Source: Betaproteobacteria bacterium UBA5216
GTDB lineage: Bacteria > Pseudomonadota > Gammaproteobacteria > Burkholderiales > SG8-41
Direction: 5' to 3'
Length of the DNA stretch: 40,953 nucleotides
Assembly (NCBI GenBank): GCA_002412495.1
Contig: DHVE01000076.1
Location: 1-40,953 of the forward strand
Shown here: positions 8,398-16,772 of the stretch, one piece after another
Numbering within the stretch: position 1 is the stretch's first letter
Layout: the number at the start of each line of letters is the position of its first letter
Notes under the pieces: generated by a model
Databases searched by the model: none
The model's input: the letters and a program-made list of their open reading frames with translations, nothing else
What the model was told of the DNA's origin: nothing
Position numbers and translations under genes: made by a program

Positions 8398-9372
8398 TCA
8401 CATAACCCGCGCAAACTTCTGAAACGTATGGCAATCCGCCGGCGCGCGGTTGCGGCTCACGGCGAATGTCCACGTAACTTCGCTCACGTAAAGATCATTT
8501 TTTGAATCGAGCGCCAAGCCATGCGGCGCGGCAAAGCTTCCAGGCGCGGTGCAATCGGGTGTGCCCCAGCGCGATAGCAGTTTGCCCTTCGGGTCGAAAA
8601 TCGAGAAGCGCGCGTGGCGCATCTTCGTCACCGGGCCGAAGCTGTAGGAGGTGTCGCCCTCGTGCCATGCGAGTTCAGTAACGTACACATTGCCCTTGGC
8701 GTCAAAGGTGAGATGCGTCGGGCGCTGCGTGTCCGTCCATTGCTCCAGAAACTCGCCATCGGGACTGAATATCTGGATGCGGTCGATCTCGCGATCGCAC
8801 ACGAACACGCGCCCGTCGGCCGCCACCGCGATGCCGTGCGGCAAGCGAAACTGGCCGGGGCCGTCGCCCGGTTCACCCCACGAGCGAACCAGTTGCCCGG
8901 TGGGCGAGAAGATATGCACGCGCGCGTTGCCGTAGCCGTCCGAGATATAGATCTGGCCCTTCGATCCGATGGCGACGTTGGTCGGCCGATGAAACGGCGG
9001 CCCCGCACGTTTGATCGAGCCGGTGTTCTTGCCGTCGTAGCCAGTGTCGGAGGGCACGTTCAGCGTGCCCATGGTCATCAGCAATTTGCCTTCGGGCGTG
9101 AATTGCCGCACGGTATGGTTGCCATCGTCGGTGGCAAAAATGGTGCCGTTGGGCGCGACGTAGATGCCATGCGTGCGCATGCTGAAATCGCCCTTGCCCC
9201 AGGTGCCCTTGTAGTTGCCGTCGCGGTCGTAAATGATGACCGGATTTTCGCCGCGGCAAATCAGATATACCCGGTCTTCCTGATCCACGGCCACACCCGC
9301 CACGTCACGATGCGCCATGCCCTTGGGTAATTGTTCCCAGCCTTCGACGGCGGAATATTTGAGTTGATCCAA
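8398..9372 (-). CDS. NHL-repeat six-bladed beta-propeller protein
   Basis: A 324-residue protein built from repeated NHL blades, visible as GDGPGQFRLPHGIAVAADGR, PHGLALDSKNDLYVSE and similar segments, with blade ends such as GNYKGTWGKG and GQLVRSWGEPG. Family members include peptidyl-alpha-hydroxyglycine alpha-amidating-lyase-like proteins and SMP-30-like hydrolases; catalysis is not proven here. No signal peptide is seen, so it is probably cytoplasmic. The start is TTG 9372, supported by a strong GAGGGAGA site five bases upstream. It is the last gene of a probable operon with doxX and mmgE (gaps of 30 and 24 bases). Confidence 0.8.
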   Translation of the reverse strand: MDQLKYSAVEGWEQLPKGMAHRDVAGVAVDQEDRVYLICRGENPVIIYDRDGNYKGTWGKGDFSMRTHGIYVAPNGTIFATDDGNHTVRQFTPEGKLLMTMGTLNVPSDTGYDGKNTGSIKRAGPPFHRPTNVAIGSKGQIYISDGYGNARVHIFSPTGQLVRSWGEPGDGPGQFRLPHGIAVAADGRVFVCDREIDRIQIFSPDGEFLEQWTDTQRPTHLTFDAKGNVYVTELAWHEGDTSYSFGPVTKMRHARFSIFDPKGKLLSRWGTPDCTAPGSFAAPHGLALDSKNDLYVSEVTWTFAVSRNRAPADCHTFQKFARVM

Positions 9373-9402
9373 GCTTTTCTCCCTCGATATCGACGTGCGT
9401 TG

Positions 9403-9786
9403 TCAGCGTTTGTTAATGGCAAAGCGCCCCGGGCCGATCAATGCCACCACCAGTCCGGTGAACAGAAAAAACCCCTGCAATTCCAGTGCCCAGCCGCCGC
9501 TACGGCTGAGATCAAACAACTGGCTGGAATGCGATAACACGATGGCGAAGATCATATTGATCACGATGATCAAGCCGCCGACGCGTGCGTAAAACCCCAG
9601 AATCACCAGCAGCGGCGCCAGCAATTCGCCGATGTAAACGCCGTAGGCCACCCAGCCTGGCAGCCCGATGGCGATCACCGACGCCTCGATGCCACTCACG
9701 CCCTTGACGATTTTTGCGTAGCCGTGAAACAACATGAACACGCCCAACGCGAGCCGCAGCAGCAGTTTTCCCAGATCGTCGGTCAT
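9403..9786 (-). CDS. DoxX-family membrane protein
   Basis: A 127-residue protein with four hydrophobic segments (about 7-23, 45-65, 70-90 and 100-120). The opening LLRLALGVFMLFHGYAKI matches the DoxX family, with PGWVAYGVYIGELLAPLLVI following. DoxX proteins are small inner-membrane proteins of poorly defined function, some linked to quinone or sulfur redox steps. AAGGGGC precedes the ATG. It lies between mmgE and the NHL gene in a tight minus-strand operon. Confidence 0.85.
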   Translation of the reverse strand: MTDDLGKLLLRLALGVFMLFHGYAKIVKGVSGIEASVIAIGLPGWVAYGVYIGELLAPLLVILGFYARVGGLIIVINMIFAIVLSHSSQLFDLSRSGGWALELQGFFLFTGLVVALIGPGRFAINKR

Positions 9787-9810
9787 TGGCGCCCCTTGGT
9801 AACGATGTAA

Positions 9811-11202
9811 TTACCCGTTCACCGTCAACTTCACCAACGCATCGGCGCGCGCGCTTTTCTCAAGATCGCGGCAGGTGGCGGTGAGCGTGTCGTACTGCGA
9901 CGCCGGTATCGGCAGGCCGGTTTTGACATCCTGCAGGCGGCTGACCAAGCCATCGTATTCCCAGATAAATTCGCGCCCGGTGGATTGGCGGGTGTAGCTC
10001 TTGCCGTCCTTGGTGAACACGGTAATACGCGGACCAAACAGTGTCATCTGGTGCGACGGAATAATCTTAACGCGATGCATCAGCTCCAGTATTTCGGGCG
10101 CATCGTCCTTCGGGTCGGTCTTGCGGCCGGCCAGCACGGGGAAGCGATGCTTCACGGCGCCGTACGCGGTGTAATACGCCGTGCGGCCATGCTCCGCCAC
10201 GCCGTCTTCGCGGCGGCTGGGATAGGCCGGGCTCGGGTATTGTGTTTCGAGCCAGTTGACCACGGCCTCGATGCGGTCGATGTCTTTGTATTGAATATGG
10301 TTGTCGCGGCAAATATCGCCGGTGACATCGACATGCGCAATGTTGTAGCCCGCCGTGAAATACACCCGGTACAGCGTTTCGAGGAACATCCAATCCTTGC
10401 CGAGATTCGCGGTCACGTTGGCAAGGTTGGCGCGGATGTCGCCGGCAAAACTGTAGCGCAGCGCGCCCTGGTTGCTGCCAGTGTAGGCGTGGTAAAAACC
10501 CGCGTCGCCTTCCAGCACAGTTTCACCGCCGACATGCCCCGGATGCGCCAGCGACACAGCCAGTAGGGCGTTGCGCGTGGCGGCACCCTCGCGCAACGGC
10601 GAGCCGCCGCAACGCGCGGCTTCAAGGCCGCCGGACGCCAGACTCGCGCACAGCGCTATCGTGCTGTTGATGCGGTCTTCGTCGTAGCCCATCGTCTTCG
10701 CTGCGGCCACGGCCGCGCCGAAAATCCCGAACACCGGTCCCGGGTGAAAACCGTGCGACATGGTGGTCGGGATCACTTCCGCCGCCATGCGTTCCATTAC
10801 CTCATAGCCCGCGGCAACGCCGGCAAGATAAGCCTTGCCCGATGCGCCGCAAGATTCCGCCGCCACCAGCGCCGCCGGAATGATCGCGGTATTGGGATGG
10901 GTAAGCATGCGAAAAGTGTCGTATTTGCCGCCGGCCAGCGCCAGTTCGGAATTGGCATAGGCCGCGCCGCCCTTGGTCACCAGCGTGCCGTTGGTCAGGA
11001 TAGTCGCGCCCTTTTTCACGCCGACCTCTTCGTCGGCGATCATTTGTATCGCTTGTTTGCCGGATGCGGTTTTCGCGCCGAGCAATACGGAAGTCAATGC
11101 CTGCAACGTCACGCCCTTGGCGCGATCAATCACGGCGGGAGGCAGGTCTTCGTAACGCAGGCCGGCGGCCCATTTTGCGAGTGTGCGGCTGAGGGATGCC
11201 AT
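9811..11202 (-). CDS. MmgE/PrpD-family dehydratase or decarboxylase
   Basis: A 463-residue protein of the family that includes 2-methylcitrate dehydratase (PrpD) and cis-aconitate decarboxylase. Conserved features include MLTHPNTAIIPAALVAAES (about 100-118), the AGYEVMERM helix and SHGFHPGPVFGIFGAAVAAA (about 150-169), whose HP..V.G element is family-typical. A PrpC/PrpB methylcitrate cycle is absent nearby, so a role on another di- or tricarboxylate is more likely; the substrate is unknown. AGGAGA lies eight bases before the ATG. It is first in the mmgE–doxX–NHL operon and divergent from the exported hydrolase at 11471. Confidence 0.85.
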   Translation of the reverse strand: MASLSRTLAKWAAGLRYEDLPPAVIDRAKGVTLQALTSVLLGAKTASGKQAIQMIADEEVGVKKGATILTNGTLVTKGGAAYANSELALAGGKYDTFRMLTHPNTAIIPAALVAAESCGASGKAYLAGVAAGYEVMERMAAEVIPTTMSHGFHPGPVFGIFGAAVAAAKTMGYDEDRINSTIALCASLASGGLEAARCGGSPLREGAATRNALLAVSLAHPGHVGGETVLEGDAGFYHAYTGSNQGALRYSFAGDIRANLANVTANLGKDWMFLETLYRVYFTAGYNIAHVDVTGDICRDNHIQYKDIDRIEAVVNWLETQYPSPAYPSRREDGVAEHGRTAYYTAYGAVKHRFPVLAGRKTDPKDDAPEILELMHRVKIIPSHQMTLFGPRITVFTKDGKSYTRQSTGREFIWEYDGLVSRLQDVKTGLPIPASQYDTLTATCRDLEKSARADALVKLTVNG

Positions 11203-11429
11203 TCGGTAAATCTCCTGTTGAGTGCTGATGGTCGGAGCGGATTGCTCCGGGTAGTTATGAAATTGCTTGGTCTGATGCGGCTACAATAATGCAAGCCACG
11301 CGATGAACATGACATGGCCGCTCAACACATTTTACTCGCCGCACAACGATCAGAGTTGACTGCATCCACAATGCAGCCAGATAAAATCGCATCCATCGAC
11401 GCCCGCACCGACAGCACAAAATTATTAAT

Positions 11430-11444
11430 ATAAACATATAGTTA
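11430..11444 (+). repeat. Dispersed spacer motif, near-match copy (ATAAACA-N5-TTA)
   Basis: ATAAACA, five bases (tatag), then TTACA, 26 bases before the ATG of the exported hydrolase gene. One base differs from the core motif. Confidence 0.35.
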
Positions 11445-11470
11445 CAATCACACCTCTGGAGGTCACTCGG

Positions 11471-13594
11471 ATGTCCCCTCTCCCGCTTCGCATGTCATGG
11501 ACGCTGGTGGCCCTAGCCGCCGCACTGCTCGCCGTGGCGCCCGCGCCACAAGCGCGCGTCACCAAAATTGTCATCGACAAAAAAGTCTCGCCGGCATTTC
11601 CGCTGAAGGAAGGCGGCTTTCAATCGTTTGGCGCGGCGGGCCCGTACGAAACCATCGCGGGCCGCGCGTATGGCGAACTTGATCCGCGAGACCCACGCAA
11701 CGCGGTGATTCAGGACATCCAGCTCGCGCCGAAAAACGCCAACGGCAAAGTGGAATACGTCGCCAGTTTTTTTCTGGTGAAGCCCATCGACATGTCGAAA
11801 GCCAGCGGACTGATGTGGCACGACGTGCCCAATCGCGGACGCCGCGTGGTAATCCCATCGGCGGAACGCAACGCGGGTGATGTGGGCTTAAGCAGCGGCT
11901 GGCAAGGCGACAACGCCGGCAACACCGCGCCCGGTCCCGACAATGATTGGGTGACCGTGCCCATCGCGAAAAACCCTGATGGCTCGCCGATCACCGGGCA
12001 GGTGTTTGCGCGCATCGTCAATCGCAGTGGCGCGAATTCGCAACCCTTGATCGTGCAGACCAACCCGCTGCCGTACAAACCACTCACCCGCGACACCACG
12101 CGCACCACACTGGTGTCGCGCGAACGCGAGTCTATGGACGGCGTGGTAACGGGCGAACGCACGATAGCCAGTGACGATTGGGCATGGGCCCGATGCGGCG
12201 GCGAACATCCCCCGTTTCCCGGCACGCCCGACGACAATCACATCTGCCTGAAAAACGGTTTCGACGCGAAACTGCTGTATCAGATTGTATTCACCGCCAA
12301 GGATCCTTACGTGCTGGGCGTGGGCTTCCCGGCGTTTCGCGATGTCGGCGTGTTTTTCAAAACCGCGAAGCAGGATGATTTCGGCACTGCGAATCCGCTG
12401 GCGGAAGGCGGCGGCATGAAGTGGGCGATCTCGCGCGGGCGTTCCCAGTCAGGCAATTTCCTGCGCGCGTTTTTGCACCTGGGTTTTAATGAAGATGAAG
12501 CCGGCAAAACAGTTCACGACGGCGCGTGGCCCATCATCGCGGGCCGGCGCATCGGCATGAATTTCCGCTGGGCGCAGCCCGACGGCGTGCTCGAGTTATA
12601 TCAGGCGGGCAGTGAAGGCCCGCAATGGTGGGTGCCCTGGCCGGACAAAGTACGTGGCCTGCCGACGCGCAGCATTCTTGATCGCTGCAACGCCAGCAAG
12701 ACCTGTCCGAAGATCATCGAACATTTCGGTTCCGCCGAAGTGTGGGGGCTCAAGCTCACGCCCGAATGGGTCGGCACCTCGGCGGATGCGGATATTCCGC
12801 TGCCGCCCAACGTGCGCCGCTATTACATCGCCAGCACCGCGCACGGCGGCGGCGACGGCGGCTTTAACACCAGCCTTGCCGGTTCGACACTGCCGCCGCC
12901 CAGCTGCACCGGCAACAACTACGGCACCAGCGTACTCGCGGCGAACCCGCTGCCGCACACCGAAACTTATGCGGCCATTCGCCATCATTTTCGCAACTGG
13001 GTGATGAAAAACGCCGAACCGCCGCCGAGCCGTTATCCCACGCTCGCGGCAAGACAACTGGTCGAACCGACCAAGGCGGCGATGGGTTTTCCCACCCTGC
13101 CCGGCCTGCCGCCGGCCATACCCGGCAACTTCATCAACCCGGTGCTGGATTACGACTTTGGCCCCGAATTCAATTACAGCGACGCCTCTGGCGTGCCCAC
13201 GCTGGCGCCGCCAAAAATAAAACAAGTGATCCGCACGCTGGCGCCGCGCGTGAACGCCGATGGCAATGAGCTCGGTGGCGTGCCGGTCGTGTTGCACGAT
13301 GCACCGCTCGGCACCTATCTCGGCTGGAACATCACGGCAGCTGGCACGCGCCCGTTTCATGCCGGACAAATCTGCAACTACACCGGCGGCATGATTCCGT
13401 TCGCGCGCACCAAGGCGGAACGCGAAGCAAACAATGATCCGCGTTTGTCACTTGAAGAACGTTACGGCACGCACGATGGCTACGTCAGCGCAGTGCACGC
13501 GGCGGCGGATAACGCAGTGAAGTCAGGGTTTTTGTTGCCGGCGGATGCCGAGCGGCTAGTAAAGCAGGCGATGGCGAGCAACGTGCTGAAGTAG
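11471..13594 (+). CDS. Exported alpha/beta hydrolase domain-containing protein
   Basis: A 707-residue protein with an N-terminal signal peptide (SWTLVALAAALLAVAPAPQA, about residues 9-28), so probably periplasmic or secreted. A nucleophile elbow GRSQSG is centred near Ser325, followed by NFLRAFLHLGFNEDE. The overall shape matches the large, mostly uncharacterised alpha/beta hydrolase family whose members are about 650-720 residues. A region near 453-465 is His/Gly-rich (TAHGGGDGGF). GGAGGT precedes the ATG. It is divergent from mmgE. Esterase or lactonase activity is plausible; the substrate is unknown. Confidence 0.75.
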   Translation: MSPLPLRMSWTLVALAAALLAVAPAPQARVTKIVIDKKVSPAFPLKEGGFQSFGAAGPYETIAGRAYGELDPRDPRNAVIQDIQLAPKNANGKVEYVASFFLVKPIDMSKASGLMWHDVPNRGRRVVIPSAERNAGDVGLSSGWQGDNAGNTAPGPDNDWVTVPIAKNPDGSPITGQVFARIVNRSGANSQPLIVQTNPLPYKPLTRDTTRTTLVSRERESMDGVVTGERTIASDDWAWARCGGEHPPFPGTPDDNHICLKNGFDAKLLYQIVFTAKDPYVLGVGFPAFRDVGVFFKTAKQDDFGTANPLAEGGGMKWAISRGRSQSGNFLRAFLHLGFNEDEAGKTVHDGAWPIIAGRRIGMNFRWAQPDGVLELYQAGSEGPQWWVPWPDKVRGLPTRSILDRCNASKTCPKIIEHFGSAEVWGLKLTPEWVGTSADADIPLPPNVRRYYIASTAHGGGDGGFNTSLAGSTLPPPSCTGNNYGTSVLAANPLPHTETYAAIRHHFRNWVMKNAEPPPSRYPTLAARQLVEPTKAAMGFPTLPGLPPAIPGNFINPVLDYDFGPEFNYSDASGVPTLAPPKIKQVIRTLAPRVNADGNELGGVPVVLHDAPLGTYLGWNITAAGTRPFHAGQICNYTGGMIPFARTKAEREANNDPRLSLEERYGTHDGYVSAVHAAADNAVKSGFLLPADAERLVKQAMASNVLK

Positions 13595-13697
13595 CGAGCC
13601 GCCATCGTTTGCGTGTGACAGTCCGTCGATGTCGGGCGTCCTCGTCGTAAAACCGCAGGGTGCGCAGCGTATCCCGCCGTTCGTGCAAACCGCAATA

Positions 13698-13715
13698 GGC
13701 GGGATGACTCCCGCC
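13698..13715. repeat. Short GC-rich palindrome (REP-like)
   Basis: GGCGGGA (13698-13704) pairs with TCCCGCC (13709-13715) around TGAC. An alternative partner ATCCCGCC sits at 13671-13678. It lies between the convergent hydrolase and GST genes. No T-tract follows, so it is not a clear terminator. It looks like an interspersed palindromic element, but only one copy is visible here. Confidence 0.4.
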
Positions 13716-13723
13716 CTACGTGA

Positions 13724-14431
13724 CTACTTCACCGCCTGCATGCGCTGCGAGGTGCCGAACAGAATATCGCGTTCGGTCTCGGTCAATTCGCGCTCATGCG
13801 CCTTGCGCTCATCGGCCAGTAGCGCGAGCCCGCGCTGCACCGCCGGGCGCGCGAGGATTTCCTCGAACCAGCGCTGCACGTGCGGATAGAGCGCCATATC
13901 CACGCCGCGCCGCTCGGGGTTGATGATCCACGGCCACGTCGCAATGTCGGCAATGGTGTATTTGTTGCCCGCGAGATACGCGGTTTTGCCGAGTTGCTCG
14001 TTCATCACCTTGTGCAGGCGATTCACTTCGTTGGTGTAACGCTCAATGGCATAAGGCTGCGGCTCTTTGGCGTAGGCACGGAAATGCCCGGCCTGACCGA
14101 ACATCGGGCCGACACCGCCCATCTGAAACATCAGCCATTGCAGCGTGGTGTATTTCGCGGCGGGTTCATACGGCAAGTACTTGCCAGATTTCTCGGCGAG
14201 ATAAATCAGGATCGCGCCCGATTCAAACAGCGCGAACGGTTTGTCGCCGGGACCATTGCGATCAATGATTGCGGGGATTTTATTGTTCGGGCTTATCTTC
14301 AAAAAGTCCGGTTTGAACTGATCGCCCGCGCGCGTGTTGACCGGATGCACTGCGTACGGCAGCCCGGTTTCTTCGAGCATGATGTGCACTTTGCGGCCAT
14401 TGGGGGTGGGCCAGGTGTAGAGGTCTATCAC
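13724..14431 (-). CDS. Glutathione S-transferase family protein, YfcG/nu-class-like
   Basis: A 235-residue two-domain GST. The thioredoxin-like N-domain opens MIDLYTWPTPNGRKV; the TPNG element with Asn11 is typical of YfcG-type proteins, which use a Thr/Asn rather than Tyr/Ser to bind glutathione and act as disulfide reductases. NNKIPAI and FESGAILIYLAEK form the glutathione-binding cis-Pro and Glu-Ser motifs (about 50-80). The helical C-domain has the N-capping/hydrophobic-staple-like YTIADIATWPWI. It is the last gene of a minus-strand group after the enolase-superfamily gene (31-base gap), hinting at a role in that pathway or in detoxifying its intermediates. Confidence 0.88.
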   Translation of the reverse strand: MIDLYTWPTPNGRKVHIMLEETGLPYAVHPVNTRAGDQFKPDFLKISPNNKIPAIIDRNGPGDKPFALFESGAILIYLAEKSGKYLPYEPAAKYTTLQWLMFQMGGVGPMFGQAGHFRAYAKEPQPYAIERYTNEVNRLHKVMNEQLGKTAYLAGNKYTIADIATWPWIINPERRGVDMALYPHVQRWFEEILARPAVQRGLALLADERKAHERELTETERDILFGTSQRMQAVK

Positions 14432-14443
14432 TAAAATTCCTTT

Positions 14444-14458
14444 AAAAACAAATAATTA
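14444..14458 (+). repeat. Dispersed spacer motif AAAAACA-N5-TTA, copy 2
   Basis: AAAAACA, aataa, TTACA, inside the 31-base spacer between the enolase-superfamily gene and the GST gene, both on the minus strand. Confidence 0.5.
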
Positions 14459-14462
14459 CAAT

Positions 14463-15623
14463 CTACTTCACTTGATAACGCGCGACCTGCGCTTCATCCA
14501 CCTCCACACCATGGCCCGCGCCTGTGGGCCGCGTCATCTCGCCATTGGAAATCACGATCGGATTTTTCACGATGTCATCGACGAGATAATGGTTCGTGAT
14601 CGAGACGCCCCAGTTCACGTTGGGCGCGACGCAACCCATGTGAATAATTGTCGCCGCCCCCACGCTGGTTTCCGCCACTTTGCAGGCGAGATTGATATTG
14701 AGCCCCAGCGCCGCGCACACGCTCATTGCGTGCACCGTGGCGCTGACGCCGCCCAACTTGATGGTTTTCAGATTCGCGCCCTTGATCGAACCCGCGCGCG
14801 CCATCTGAATTATCGTGGCCACGTTGCCCAGTGACTCGTCACCATTCAACGGTACCGGCGAAATGCGCGCAAGCTCCGCCATGCCGTCAAAGTCGTCGTC
14901 GCGAAGCGGCTGCTCGAGAAACAGCAAGTCCGCTTCACGCGAGCGCTCGACGAAAATGCGCGCATTGCGAAAATCCATGCCCATGTTGGCATCGGCGCAC
15001 AACACGACATCGCGTCCTATCGCGCGCCGGATGGTCACGGCGGCATCGGCCTCGTCGAACGGATTCTTGATGCCAACCTTGAGTTTGAAAAACTTGTAGC
15101 CTTCCTTGATTTTTTTGTGGGTCTCGGCGATGTCGTCTTCGATTTTCGGGTTGCCCAGCAAATACATCGCGGTGATCGATTCACGTAGCGCACCGCCGTA
15201 CATATCCGACATCGATACCTTCAGATGCCGCCCGGCGAGATCGGCAATCGCCGCATCCATCGCGCATTTCGGCCCGCCGTTATGATGCATCGCATGCGCG
15301 CAGATGTGCGCGAGTTCAGCGCGCTTTAACGCGTCCTTGCCGATCATCAGCGGCGCCAGATGTTCATTGACCGCGGCCACCATGCCGGGCAACACATCGC
15401 CGGTCATCGTCGGCGCGACGGACGCTTCGCCCCAGCCCACCAATCCATTCGCCGCTTCGGCGCGCACCAGCAGGTTATACGATACCTCCAGCCGCACACC
15501 CGCCATGATCACCGGCTTTTTAAGCGGAATCGCAATCGGTATGGCGTCGACGCGTTTGATGACCAGCGGCCGGGCTTCGACCGGCTGATTGACACGAGAT
15601 GCGTGGACGGTATCGGGTACCAT
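14463..15623 (-). CDS. Mandelate racemase/muconate lactonizing enzyme family protein (enolase superfamily)
   Basis: A 386-residue cytosolic enzyme whose first step abstracts a proton alpha to a carboxylate. Metal ligands are D211 (CADAN), E237 (LEQP) and D262/E263 (GDES). The catalytic lysines are K180-x-K182 (KLKVG) and the KTIKLGG segment (286-292) on the opposite face, the MLE-subgroup pattern. The N-terminal capping domain contains PLKKPVIMAGVRLEVSYNLLV. The reaction (cycloisomerase, epimerase or dehydratase) cannot be decided from sequence. GGAGAG precedes the ATG. It lies 55 bases after the exported hydratase-like gene and 31 before GST, probably in one operon. Confidence 0.88.
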   Translation of the reverse strand: MVPDTVHASRVNQPVEARPLVIKRVDAIPIAIPLKKPVIMAGVRLEVSYNLLVRAEAANGLVGWGEASVAPTMTGDVLPGMVAAVNEHLAPLMIGKDALKRAELAHICAHAMHHNGGPKCAMDAAIADLAGRHLKVSMSDMYGGALRESITAMYLLGNPKIEDDIAETHKKIKEGYKFFKLKVGIKNPFDEADAAVTIRRAIGRDVVLCADANMGMDFRNARIFVERSREADLLFLEQPLRDDDFDGMAELARISPVPLNGDESLGNVATIIQMARAGSIKGANLKTIKLGGVSATVHAMSVCAALGLNINLACKVAETSVGAATIIHMGCVAPNVNWGVSITNHYLVDDIVKNPIVISNGEMTRPTGAGHGVEVDEAQVARYQVK

Positions 15624-15678
15624 GGGTTTTCTCTCCGGCAGTGCAATTGATTTCTGGTGCGAATTATAGTCCGGCGCG

Positions 15679-16584
15679 CTACCGGAACCGCATATTGATT
15701 TGGGGGTCGCCCGGCAGGCCGAGGTAACGCACTTTAAGCCGCATTTCGCGCTGCGGCAGCAACGGCGTGGAGAACGAACCCAGACTTAATTTGTCGCCCA
15801 CGCGCAGCCGCCCGCCGCTCTTGCGCACGTCTTCCACCAGCCACAGCACGGCGTTCAGCGGGTGCCCCATGATCGCCGAGCCGGGCGCATTGGCGAGTTC
15901 GTTGCCGACGTCATCGGTCATCACCACGCGCATGTCGCGAAGCTGATCGGCGAAGGCTTGCGTGGGCTCGACCGGAATGCCCTGACCGAAGATGCCGCCG
16001 CGCGCGCCGGCGTTGATGGCGGTAATCACGACCGCGTTCAGCGGTTCGCCATCGGCCACCACCAAGTCGGCGAGCTCGATAAACGGATGCAGGCGCGACA
16101 GCGCCTTCAAAACTTCGAGCGGGGTGCGCGCTTCGTTGATGGCATCGTCACCGACTTCGACCAGCAAATCGGCTTCGAACACCGGCCGCGCGGCATAACC
16201 GCCGTAAACCGGAAATCCGCTTTCCATCGTCAGCATGCGCGTGAGCAGCACGCCCCGCACCGGCGCGCTGGCGCCAAAACGTTTTTGCACGTCCAGGTTG
16301 GTCAACGCGACCTTGTAGCCAACGATGCGCCCGCCGAATTGTTTGTTCGCTTGTAGCTGCTCGACAAAACGATCACGCGAACAAGCGGCATCGGCCGGGC
16401 TCATCGACGGCGAAACCCCGCGCAGCGTTTGTTTGTCGATCCAGCGCGCCGCCATCTCCGCGGCAGCCTGCGTGCTCAGACATTGCGCGGCGGCGCCAAC
16501 GGGCAAGACGCTCAACAGCAGCACCGCGAACCATGAAAAAAATGCCGGTTTATTTGTCAGATTACTTGCCAGATAAGTTTTCAT
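15679..16584 (-). CDS. Exported hydratase/decarboxylase-like protein (MhpD / fumarylacetoacetase-like fold)
   Basis: A 301-residue protein. Residues about 14-34 are a signal peptide (FFSWFAVLLLSVLPVGAAAQ), followed by a domain like 2-keto-4-pentenoate hydratase and 4-oxalocrotonate decarboxylase: VGYKVALTNLDVQKRFG, FEADLLVEVGDD (acidic metal-site region), FIELADLV, and the tail SLGSFSTPLLPQ. Those enzymes act on 2-oxo acids in catechol meta-cleavage and are normally cytosolic, so the export signal is unusual. The Q before Cys argues against a lipobox. It is the first gene of a minus-strand group with the enolase-superfamily gene and GST. Catalytic activity is inferred only. Confidence 0.75.
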   Translation of the reverse strand: MKTYLASNLTNKPAFFSWFAVLLLSVLPVGAAAQCLSTQAAAEMAARWIDKQTLRGVSPSMSPADAACSRDRFVEQLQANKQFGGRIVGYKVALTNLDVQKRFGASAPVRGVLLTRMLTMESGFPVYGGYAARPVFEADLLVEVGDDAINEARTPLEVLKALSRLHPFIELADLVVADGEPLNAVVITAINAGARGGIFGQGIPVEPTQAFADQLRDMRVVMTDDVGNELANAPGSAIMGHPLNAVLWLVEDVRKSGGRLRVGDKLSLGSFSTPLLPQREMRLKVRYLGLPGDPQINMRFR

Positions 16585-16746
16585 AAGGTTGGGGATCTAT
16601 AGTCCGGGTAAGCTCGAATAATGTAATCGCCGGGGTAAAATGCGCCGTTTGCAAGAACGGTGTCGTCTGGCGGTCTGCGTCGCGCGTTGTGTGACGAGCC
16701 GCACAGCCATAGTGCGTCCGCATCATTTTTAATTAAAATATTTATT

Positions 16747-16761
16747 AAAAACAACAACTTA
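16747..16761 (+). repeat. Dispersed spacer motif AAAAACA-N5-TTA, copy 3
   Basis: AAAAACA, acaac, TTACA, 11 bases before the ATG of the plus-strand gene at 16773. No Shine-Dalgarno sequence separates it from that ATG. Confidence 0.5.
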
Positions 16762-16772
16762 CAAAGTATATC

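Noticed and set aside
13671..13715. Terminator between the exported hydrolase and GST genes
   Set aside because: Stable hairpins are possible, but neither strand has a T-tract after the stem; listed as a palindromic repeat instead.
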